From Candidatus Cloacimonadota bacterium (GTDB lineage: Bacteria; Cloacimonadota; Cloacimonadia; Cloacimonadales; Cloacimonadaceae): a DNA stretch of 32,319 bases. Below are positions 8,042-14,952 of the stretch, one piece after another (position 1 is the stretch's first letter; the number at the start of each line of letters is the position of its first letter). The stretch is taken from positions 1 through 32,319 of the forward strand of contig DAHVPC010000014.1 of NCBI GenBank assembly GCA_027318475.1, given 5' to 3'. A model generated the notes under the pieces. The model saw only the letters and a list, made by a program, of their open reading frames with translations, ran no database searches and was not told the DNA's origin. The position numbers were made by a program, and so were the translations under genes.

Positions 8042-11000
8042 TCAGCTGCGAATGACTTCCACGGGATAATGCCCCAGATAGATGGCGCCGCTGCTGGCGT
8101 CGATGGCGATGCGGTCGCCGGGCTGCAGGACCTTATCGCCGATCCGGCAAACGTTGTCGTTTTCCAGCACCTTCAATTGGCGGCAGTTGACGATCCCCAC
8201 CAGACCCAGGCGAATGGCCGTAACGGAGGCGTGAGAAGTCACTCCGCCCCGCGATGTGAGCAAACCCTGGCAGTCGAACAGCAGTTCCATATCCTCGGGC
8301 ACGGTGTCCGGCCGCACCAGAATGAGCGGCAGACCGCTGTCTTTCAGGGCTTCGATATCCTGCCTGGATATGGCGATCAGGCCATTGATCACGCCTTTGC
8401 CGATGCCGATGCCGTTGCCCAGGAGTCTCAGGTCGCGCTTGGGAACGTTGAACACCGTGTAGGCGCTGGCTTTCGTGATCACCTGGTTGCGGGTCTGAAG
8501 AACGTAAAGTTGGTCACGGGTGGGGCCTTCGAAGGTAAATTCCATCTCTTGATGGGGATATCCGCGTTCGTCTATGAGCTGGCGCACCAAGCTCAGCAGT
8601 CGGGTGTAGATCTGGGGAAAATCCTTTTCCAGAGAGAGTTCCACCGGCTGCCTGGCCTGCTTGCGTTCCTGCTCGGAGATCGGCAGGGTGTGCACCAGGC
8701 CGGCCACGACGTCTTCGCCCTGGCTGCACAGCGTGAAATCTCCATTGAGCGTGATGCCGGGCGCCTTGCTCCAGGGCGCATGGGTGAACAGCACTCCGGT
8801 GCCGGAATCCAGGCTGATGTTACCCAGCACCATCTTCTGGATGGTGACCGCCGTGCCCCAATCGTCCGCGATCTGCAGTTTTTGGCGGTAAAGCCTGGCC
8901 CGGTCCGTGTTCCAGGAATCCAAAACGTGCTCCACGGCTTGCTTCACCTGCAGGAAAACGTCCTGTTCGAACTTCACTTTGTGCCTGGCCAGCACTTGTT
9001 TGTAGGCTTCGGACATTTCGCGCATCTGCTCATCGCTGAACTGGGTCTTGAGTTTCACCTTATGCCTGCGCTTGAAATCGATCATCACGGCGTCAAATTC
9101 GTCGCGGTCGATCCCGTAAGCCATGCCCCAGCTCTGGATCAGGCGGCGGTAGCAGTCCCAGGCTGTCCAGCCGTAATTGGGCCTGGCGCTGAGTTTGAGA
9201 GTGACCTCATCGTTGAGGCCGATATTGAGGAAAGTGCTCATCGCCCCGGGCAGGCTCATCGGAGCGCCAGAGCGCACGGAAAAGAGCAGCGGAGCCTCCG
9301 GGTCGCCGTATCTGAGGCCGGTCTGGTTTTCCAGCCGGGAGATGTTGTATTTCAGCATTACATCCATTTCGCGCTCGATCCCGGGATGGGAACGCACGAT
9401 CTGGCTGTAGCGGTGCAATTCGGTGGTGATCACGAAACCCGGCGGAATGGGAAACTCGTACTGGCGCATCTTTTTCAGGAAATAGGCCTTGGAGCCCAGC
9501 AGCACCTGGTTGTCCAGGCGGCCAAAGTTCGTCTGCAAAGGGATGAACATCAGATCGGGATCGTAGCTCATCACGCGGCTGATCTCGGCGGAACCGAAGA
9601 TCCGCTTCATGGAATCCAGCGCTGCCAGGATCTGGGCGATAAAGTTGTCCATCGGCTGCACCAGGAAGGAAGAGGCCAGCAGCTTGCGGAAGAACTCTTC
9701 GGCGAACATCTGCTGGGCAGTCTGGCGTTTGTATTTGCCGGCGATGCCTTTGACTGGCGCGTGGCTGAGTTCCTGCTCGTAAAAGCGATAGAAGTACTCG
9801 TTGATCAGTTCGGTGATGCTGTCCTTGATCTGCTTGAAGAGGTCCAGATACTGGTCCAGTGAGAGGTTGACGATCCTTTGGGCGGATTTGAGCATATCCA
9901 CGGCGCTGCTGAAAGCCTCGCTGGTAAGGCCTTCGCGGGTGAGTCCCAGTTCAAAAAGTTCCAGGATGCGGATGATGCGCTTGAGCGTCTTGGCTGTGAT
10001 GTAATCCAGGTTAAGTTGTTTTACATTCTGCTCCACAAGGCGTTCCACCAGGTTTTCCAGCCGGAAGATCATGCCCATCGCTTCCAGCTTGGGCTCCCGG
10101 TACTGGCCATACATGGAGGGGATGCCAGCCGCGATGTGCCTTTTATAGTAGATGTTTTCCCAAGCCTGGCTGGGATTGGGATCCAGGATCACCTGATTCA
10201 GCCTGCCGATATAGTCCAGCATCTGGCGGATGCTGCTGTCGTAATCCTTGCGGACGAGGCTCTGCCTCAAGCGGAGCTGTTCCTTGGCGTCAAACCAGTT
10301 GAAGCGTGCGAGGAACTTGACGATGTCGTAGGGATCGAGCTGATACTTGTCCAGCAGCAAATAGTAGATGCGGATCAGCAGTTCCAGGCGGCGCAGCGCG
10401 AAATCGCCTTTCCGGACCTGTTTGAACAGCGGCGCCACCTCCTGCCAGGATCTCCCCAGCAGGACGTCCACTCCCGAGTCATGTTCGCGGAAGAACTTCT
10501 TCACCGCTTTCTGTTGGGTTTTGGCACGCTCGTCCGGAACCTGGATAAACAGCTCCACATCCTCGGGCAGCATTCCTTTCAAATGGCTGGGATCGAGGTC
10601 CATCCAGTAATTGAGGATCTGGCGCATCAGAATGATGTGGGTGTTGTTGCTTTCGGTATGCACCTGCTTGCGCACAAAATGGATGAGGCGGTCCTTGCGG
10701 GAACTCATTTCGTCGATCTCGGTGCTCAGATCCCGGATTTCGCCCTCGGCGCCGATCTCATGGTAGAAGACTGGGAAGAGCCGCAGCAGCTGTTTCACCT
10801 GCACATAGAGCGGCTTGAGATCGCTGTTCAGGAACTGGGAAACGTCCTTCTGGAACAGGTCGGTATCCGAAATGAAGATTCCGCTCTGCGTGAGGTTGAT
10901 GATCAGCGCCGCCAGCAGATCCTTGCAGAAGATGGGATTCCGGCTGATCAATTCCAGCCAGGCCCGGATGTTTTTGATGTGGTTTTTGTTGGCCACGATC

Positions 11001-12109
11001 TGCCAGTCCTGGTTGATCTTGATCTCACCGGGCGAAATGAAGCCCAGGTCGATGATCTTGCGCAGGCAGCGCCTGCCAAGTTCGGGTTCGGGAGAGTCTA
11101 AAACCGCCCTGCCAATGGTGAGTACGCAGTCCAGCACTATGCTGCTGTGTTGCTCGCGGAATTCGGCGAGGTTATCGAATATGCTGTCGATCAAGGTGTT
11201 GATCTCTTTAGCGGAAAGCGAGGTGTGCAGGTCGGCCAGTAAGCGGTTCAGATCCCACAGCAGGTGGTCGGAAAGCGCGTTCATGGCGGGCAAACTCAGC
11301 AAGTAGAAGAGGTAATGGATCTTCTCCGGGAGTTTCGGGAATGAGGCCAGCAGATCGCGATACCTGGCCGCGATATCGCTGAAGGATGGGATATCGGCAA
11401 AGTCCTGGACCCTGGCGACCGGCTTGAGCCGCTTGAGTACGTCCGCGAAAAACCGGCTGCCCACCGCTTTTTCCAGCTGCGCATTGTCCAGGCTGATCAA
11501 GCCGGCGAATTTGTCTTGCCAGTCGGTGATCGATGTTTGAGAAGACCATAGTTTGACGGAATCCTCATACACCGATTTTAGCAGTTGGACGGCATCCTCC
11601 TGTCTGTCCAGGCGCTCAGACAACCGTGCCAGGGTCTTGAAACACAATCCCGACGAGGCGATGAACAGAGCCGGATCCTGGGCGTGCCACTCCTCCAAAA
11701 CGTCTAGAGCCTTTTCCAATATGGAGGCGGGAACTTTCTGCTGTTCCGCCAGGGCGGCCACGAATCCCAGATATTCGTTCAAAGTCCGCTGCAGCGTGGC
11801 TGGTTCCTCAGCCCGGGCGAATATGTTTCCAAAAATGCCGATGACCTGTACCAGAGCCTGGACGCTGTCCTCCAACTGCACATAGAACCAGAGGTCTCCA
11901 ATGATGCTCTGCCGCATCAGATCCAAGGCTGAATCCAGATTCGCGAAAGGATGGTGGAGTTCTTCCAGGAATAGCTTCGTGCGCTGCTGGATGCCGTAGT
12001 AATTGGCGCTACGTTCCAGCAGCCACAAGCTCTCCGGCGACAGCACTATCTGCTTGACCTGCGTCTGGGCAAGGTTGTCCGTGAGCGCTTGGGATTTGAT
12101 TGTATCCAA
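8042..12109 (-). CDS. Large PPDK-like phosphotransferase without the PEP/pyruvate barrel
   Basis: 1355 aa from a TTG start (12109-12107) preceded by GAGGA; no suitable ATG is nearby. Residues 1 to about 860 are mostly helical and match nothing I recognise; 'HIAAGIPSMYGQY' near 658-670 looks conserved. Residues 869-1210 are the ATP-grasp domain of pyruvate,phosphate dikinase: 'LLGSKAYFL', 'FSVRSGAPMSLPGAM' (R946), 'DWGTAVTIQKMVLGN', 'DSGTGVLFTHAP', 'QGEDVVAGL' and 'EMEFTFE...LYVLQTRN'. Residues about 1230-1355 are the phosphohistidine swivel domain, with H1293 in 'SRGGVTSHASV'. The protein ends there: the C-terminal TIM barrel that binds PEP/pyruvate is absent. It could phosphorylate another acceptor, as rifampin phosphotransferase does with a similar domain set, or work with a separate barrel. 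Followed directly by GAPDH. Confidence 0.85.
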   Translation of the reverse strand: MDTIKSQALTDNLAQTQVKQIVLSPESLWLLERSANYYGIQQRTKLFLEELHHPFANLDSALDLMRQSIIGDLWFYVQLEDSVQALVQVIGIFGNIFARAEEPATLQRTLNEYLGFVAALAEQQKVPASILEKALDVLEEWHAQDPALFIASSGLCFKTLARLSERLDRQEDAVQLLKSVYEDSVKLWSSQTSITDWQDKFAGLISLDNAQLEKAVGSRFFADVLKRLKPVARVQDFADIPSFSDIAARYRDLLASFPKLPEKIHYLFYLLSLPAMNALSDHLLWDLNRLLADLHTSLSAKEINTLIDSIFDNLAEFREQHSSIVLDCVLTIGRAVLDSPEPELGRRCLRKIIDLGFISPGEIKINQDWQIVANKNHIKNIRAWLELISRNPIFCKDLLAALIINLTQSGIFISDTDLFQKDVSQFLNSDLKPLYVQVKQLLRLFPVFYHEIGAEGEIRDLSTEIDEMSSRKDRLIHFVRKQVHTESNNTHIILMRQILNYWMDLDPSHLKGMLPEDVELFIQVPDERAKTQQKAVKKFFREHDSGVDVLLGRSWQEVAPLFKQVRKGDFALRRLELLIRIYYLLLDKYQLDPYDIVKFLARFNWFDAKEQLRLRQSLVRKDYDSSIRQMLDYIGRLNQVILDPNPSQAWENIYYKRHIAAGIPSMYGQYREPKLEAMGMIFRLENLVERLVEQNVKQLNLDYITAKTLKRIIRILELFELGLTREGLTSEAFSSAVDMLKSAQRIVNLSLDQYLDLFKQIKDSITELINEYFYRFYEQELSHAPVKGIAGKYKRQTAQQMFAEEFFRKLLASSFLVQPMDNFIAQILAALDSMKRIFGSAEISRVMSYDPDLMFIPLQTNFGRLDNQVLLGSKAYFLKKMRQYEFPIPPGFVITTELHRYSQIVRSHPGIEREMDVMLKYNISRLENQTGLRYGDPEAPLLFSVRSGAPMSLPGAMSTFLNIGLNDEVTLKLSARPNYGWTAWDCYRRLIQSWGMAYGIDRDEFDAVMIDFKRRHKVKLKTQFSDEQMREMSEAYKQVLARHKVKFEQDVFLQVKQAVEHVLDSWNTDRARLYRQKLQIADDWGTAVTIQKMVLGNISLDSGTGVLFTHAPWSKAPGITLNGDFTLCSQGEDVVAGLVHTLPISEQERKQARQPVELSLEKDFPQIYTRLLSLVRQLIDERGYPHQEMEFTFEGPTRDQLYVLQTRNQVITKASAYTVFNVPKRDLRLLGNGIGIGKGVINGLIAISRQDIEALKDSGLPLILVRPDTVPEDMELLFDCQGLLTSRGGVTSHASVTAIRLGLVGIVNCRQLKVLENDNVCRIGDKVLQPGDRIAIDASSGAIYLGHYPVEVIRS

Positions 12110-12422
12110 TTTATCCTCAGTGTGTTATAGTAACATGGAGATTCCCGGGAGCCGCTCAAAACCGGGTTGATTGCCAATATTATCCGGCTTCCCCGGCTCC
12201 ACCTGCTAGATTTGAGACGCGTGGTTAAATGTCAAGCCCCATTTTTGGAATGTTTCAGAATCGTCAAAACCAGGCGAACTTCTCCATGTGGTATGGGTGC
12301 GGCCGGTGGCCCTTTGCCGCTCCTCTGGCGGGTCTCCCCAGCCCCGGCACTGTGTTACCCTCCAGCACCGCCTGTTTTTTTTACCAGCCTTATCGCAGGC
12401 GCTGCGCCCAAAGTGTTATATT
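12110..12422. other. Intergenic stretch with a GC-rich, structure-prone block
   Basis: No gene seen. On the minus strand TTGACA (12235-12230) lies upstream of the PPDK-like gene, but no good -10 follows. The block 12295-12369 is GC-rich; its ends GGTGC (12296-12300) and GCACC (12365-12369) pair, and smaller hairpins such as GGCC-GGT-GGCC lie inside. A run of eight T residues (12375-12382) follows on the plus strand. I tested it by eye against SRP RNA, tmRNA, RNase P, 6S and common riboswitches and found no conserved core. Confidence 0.25.
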
Positions 12423-12449
12423 AAAACCCCGGACTCTTAGGGTCCGGGG
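12423..12449 (-). terminator. Intrinsic terminator of the beta-helix/three-repeat operon
   Basis: Read on the minus strand, CCCCGGAC and GTCCGGGG pair perfectly over 8 bp (12427-12434 and 12442-12449) with a 7-nt loop, followed by TTTTAA. It lies about 50 bp after the stop codon of the three-repeat protein. The T tract is short, so efficiency is uncertain. Confidence 0.75.
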
Positions 12450-12500
12450 CGTTGATTTCTTGGGAAAAGCGGACTGGCAGTTAGCTCAACGTCCTCTAAA

Positions 12501-13454
12501 TCATGGTTCCATATAGGTTGAAGTAACGCGGTAAAAGCGTTTGGGATCGGCTGGAAGAGGTGCCGTCCAATCGTTGGGTCCGAAAGCGCCGCTGGTATCC
12601 AGAACATAGGGAGCATCTGGATCGGGTGCGGAATAGACCAGGTAACTGTCGATCGTATAGAGGTCTTCCCAAGTGATAAAGAGGCTTCCGTCCACAAAGT
12701 TGATGGTCAGATGGGCGGGCACGCCGTCGGAGAATAAGGCGGAGGCTGGCATTCCCCAAACGCCGTCGCTGTTTCTGGCTCTGATGTATAACTTGTGGTT
12801 GCCGTGCTCGATCTGGCCAAGGGTCAGGGGAAAACTGATGTTGAGGTTGGTAGATGGAGCAACGCTTATCTGCGTTCCATTGCCGAAGCCGGGATCGCTG
12901 TCCAGCCAGTATTCCAAGCGCGTGATCTGCTTGTAGGGCAGGGCTGGCGACGCCAGGATGGGAATATAGAAGCTGGTGCTTTGGGGCATGGCCCATTTGC
13001 CAGCAGAGTTCTTCGCCCGGACGTAGAGCCTGTGAAAACCGGGACTGAGGCTCGCGGTAGAGATCAGCTGGTTAACATCCACAGGAACGCGGCCAAAGAT
13101 CTGGGTTCCGTTACCAGGGCCGGGATCGGCATCGAAGAAGTACTCGATCCTGGCCACGTTGCCATAAGGAGCCTGTGCAGGTGGCGTGGGCAGAGGGATG
13201 TAGAAAGAAGTAGACTGGGGCATGCCCCACTGTCCAGAGCCATTTCTGGCGCGCACGTAGATCCTGTGGAATCCGGGGCTGAGGCTTGAGGAGGAGATCA
13301 ACTGCTCTATGTCCACCAGGTTGCGGCTATAGATCAGGGTTCCGTTCCCCCAGCCTGGATCGGCATCGAAGAAGTACTCCAACCGGTCCACTGTGCCCGC
13401 CATCACCACCTGGATCAGGATAACGAAGGCGATGCAGGTTAGCAGGGATTTCAT
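12501..13454 (-). CDS. Secreted protein with three 'EYFFDADPGxGNGT' repeats
   Basis: 317 aa from the ATG at 13454, chosen because it follows GGAGGGAGGAAAG and starts a signal peptide (residues 1-19); the frame is open further upstream but without signal. Three tandem units (about 23-87, 102-165, 179-241) each begin with 'R(L/I)EY(F/W)(F/L)D(A/S)DPGxGNGT' and end with 'H(R/K)(I/L)Y(V/I)RA(R/K)N..G.W.MP', suggesting three similar beta-sandwich modules. Residues 247-317 look like a fibronectin-III-type module ending in 'FYRVTSTY'. No C-terminal sorting tail is seen. It starts 20 bp after the beta-helix gene and is surely its operon partner. Likely surface or adhesive role; function unknown. Confidence 0.85.
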   Translation of the reverse strand: MKSLLTCIAFVILIQVVMAGTVDRLEYFFDADPGWGNGTLIYSRNLVDIEQLISSSSLSPGFHRIYVRARNGSGQWGMPQSTSFYIPLPTPPAQAPYGNVARIEYFFDADPGPGNGTQIFGRVPVDVNQLISTASLSPGFHRLYVRAKNSAGKWAMPQSTSFYIPILASPALPYKQITRLEYWLDSDPGFGNGTQISVAPSTNLNISFPLTLGQIEHGNHKLYIRARNSDGVWGMPASALFSDGVPAHLTINFVDGSLFITWEDLYTIDSYLVYSAPDPDAPYVLDTSGAFGPNDWTAPLPADPKRFYRVTSTYMEP

Positions 13455-13474
13455 CTCTTTCCTCCCTCCAAAGC

Positions 13475-14515
13475 TCAATTGCCGCACTGAGCTTGGATGT
13501 GGAGATTGAGTTGGCCGGCTTGGTTGACGATGGCGGGGCAATCGAAATCGGTGATGTTGGCCAGGAAGGTCAGATACCAGAGGTCGTCGAAGGGCGAGGT
13601 TCCGCCGTAGATGCCGATGTCCACACCGCTCTGCCCGGCTCCGCTGGCCAAAGAACCGGTGATCAGGTGGTAATTGCCGCCATTCACATCCACCATCACG
13701 TTGGCCAGGTTCACTCCCTGCAGATTGGAGGGATCGGTCACGTTCGCGGAGGTCCCTTCCCAGATGTTGTAAAGATAGGTGAAATTGGCAGGGATGTTGC
13801 TGATGGCCTCAAAGATGGAATTGGTGAAGACCAGGTTGGCTGTGGAAGTGTTTCCTGTTGCCAGATATTGCGTGCCGGTGCCGCGGTTAACGAACAGGCA
13901 GTGGTTGAAGGAGGCATTGGTGTAGTTTCCTCCGCAATAAACATGGTAGCTGTTGCCATAGAAAATGGAGTTGAACAAGATTATCGCCGCCAACGGTTGC
14001 AGATAAACCTTGTAGGTATCACAGTCGAAGAAGCAGCTGGTGAATACATTGTCGCTGGTCTGGGTAGTACCGTCCCCGACGTATACAGTGCTTTTGAAGT
14101 TGCAATCTGTGAAAGTGTGTCCACTGCGGGTAAGCGAGACCGAACTGGCAAAACGGCAATTGGACACCTGAACCGGATAGGTGTAACTGCTGGAACCGCA
14201 ATCCAGGCCGATGAACCTGGCACCAGTTCCTCCTACGGCGTTCACATACGGAGTGAATTTCGTTGTGATCAGGCTGGGATTGGCCGGATCGAAGCCGGCT
14301 CCCACAATTGTGATGTTCTTCGCGATGTACTGGCTGCCGTAGTCGACCAGTGAAGGGTACAGGTAGATGGTGTCGCCGTTTGCGGCGGCGTTGTAGGCGC
14401 TGTACCAGTTGTTATACTGGCCGATGGAGGGTGTGTTGATATCTACTGTGCGGATAACTGCGGGTAGTGAGGTTATTGCGATGAGCGCAATAATCAAGAT
14501 AACTAAGTGCTTCAT
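13475..14515 (-). CDS. Secreted right-handed beta-helix protein
   Basis: 346 aa from the ATG at 14515, preceded by AAAGGAGA; an upstream in-frame ATG at 14791 would place 92 odd residues before the signal peptide and run through the riboswitch region. Residues 1-19 are the signal peptide. 'ANGDTIYLYPSLVDYGSQYIAKN' opens the typical repetitive parallel beta-helix ladder, with regular 'F.NCxF' and 'FNHCLFVNR'-like rungs. The C-terminal 'GVDIGIYGGTSPF' is a common ending of such choice-of-anchor-Q-like proteins, followed by a short beta-domain ending '...QAQCGN'. No catalytic carbohydrate-lyase signature is seen, so an adhesive or structural role is as likely as polysaccharide binding. First gene of a two-gene operon. 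Confidence 0.85.
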   Translation of the reverse strand: MKHLVILIIALIAITSLPAVIRTVDINTPSIGQYNNWYSAYNAAANGDTIYLYPSLVDYGSQYIAKNITIVGAGFDPANPSLITTKFTPYVNAVGGTGARFIGLDCGSSSYTYPVQVSNCRFASSVSLTRSGHTFTDCNFKSTVYVGDGTTQTSDNVFTSCFFDCDTYKVYLQPLAAIILFNSIFYGNSYHVYCGGNYTNASFNHCLFVNRGTGTQYLATGNTSTANLVFTNSIFEAISNIPANFTYLYNIWEGTSANVTDPSNLQGVNLANVMVDVNGGNYHLITGSLASGAGQSGVDIGIYGGTSPFDDLWYLTFLANITDFDCPAIVNQAGQLNLHIQAQCGN

Positions 14516-14593
14516 GGGCGTCTCCTTTAACCTTGTTTTTGTAGTTAGGCTCGCAAACAACCGCTCTGCTGCAAGTGTTTTGATCTCAACAAC

Positions 14594-14634
14594 TCCTGTC
14601 AAGGTTTTTCTCCCCATTTTGGTACTTGACAGGA
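14594..14634. promoter_or_regulatory. Inverted repeat carrying divergent TTGACA boxes
   Basis: TCCTGTCAAG (14594-14603) and CTTGACAGGA (14625-14634) form a perfect 10-bp inverted repeat with 21 bp between. Each arm contains a -35-like TTGACA, one pointing to the beta-helix gene and one to the riboswitch. The -10 boxes expected 17 bp further (AACACT on the minus strand, AAAAAG on the plus) are poor. It may be a divergent promoter pair, a shared operator, or both. Confidence 0.4.
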
Positions 14635-14666
14635 TGCCCAGAACGGAGAAAAAGGCTCCAGAATAG

Positions 14667-14908
14667 ATGGTGCTACTTTCAGGTAAAAGGGAATCCCGTC
14701 GCGGACAGAGTCCGCCACTGTGCTGAGTGCGGACAGAGTCCGCCACAAGATAGTGTGAAGCGGGAGCGGTATCCGCCACTGTATGCAGCAATCAGGCCGG
14801 TCCAGTCACTGCCGATAAAGTGGGAAGGCTGGACCAGAAAACGCCGCTGCGAGCCAGGAAACCTGCCACCGATTCCGGACGAGTCATACGGATCATGTGA
14901 CTTGCCGG
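14667..14908 (+). promoter_or_regulatory. Cobalamin riboswitch with a palindromic insertion in P4
   Basis: The 3' B12 box GAGCCAGGAAACCTGCC (14851-14867) is near perfect, and CACTGCC...GTGGGAAGGC (14807-14829) is the conserved P6/J6-3 region. The 5' core AAAAGGGAA (14685-14693) leads into P4, TCCCG (14694-14698) with CGGGA (14761-14765), with conserved GTGTGAA at 14753-14759. ATCCGCCACTGT (14771-14782) is the P5 3' core. GGTG/CACC (14669-14672, 14867-14870) closes P1. A P13 hairpin (14875-14886 with 14898-14908) presents CGGAT (14889-14893), complementary to ATCCG (14771-14775) of L5: the canonical L5-L13 kissing loop. GTTCATC (14916-14922) can mask GGTGAAC (14942-14948) beside the ribosome site, so translational control is likely. 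It drives the propeller gene at 14953. Confidence 0.9.
14699..14752 (+). repeat. Palindromic repeat inserted inside the riboswitch P4
   Basis: GCGGACAGAGTCCGCCAC occurs twice with a 28-bp period (14701-14718 and 14729-14746). The two copies fold as one long hairpin: GCGGAC (14701-14706) with GTCCGC (14738-14743), a symmetric AGA/AGA internal loop, then GTCCG-C-CACT with AGTG-CGGAC (one bulged C) around a GTGCTG loop. The block lies between TCCCG and the conserved GTGTGAA; without it the P4 region matches the usual cobalamin aptamer. Confidence 0.75.
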
Positions 14909-14952
14909 GCCAGTAGTTCATCCCCGTTCAATATGGAATAAGGTGAACAACA

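Noticed and set aside
7826-9862. 678-codon open frame on the plus strand opposite the PPDK-like gene, and a similar 407-codon frame at 9878-11101
   Set aside because: Both lie antisense to a gene with unmistakable domain motifs, have no ribosome site, and translate to His/Gln/Asp-rich sequence without any fold. They reflect codon bias of the real gene.
12290-12382. SRP RNA, RNase P RNA, tmRNA or 6S RNA
   Set aside because: None of the invariant cores (for example GGAAGGAAGCAG of SRP RNA or GAGGAAAGTCC of RNase P RNA) is present on either strand.
14516-14791. N-terminal extension of the beta-helix protein starting at 14791
   Set aside because: It would run back through the riboswitch, lacks a ribosome site, and puts 92 residues ahead of a clear signal peptide that has its own AAAGGAG site.
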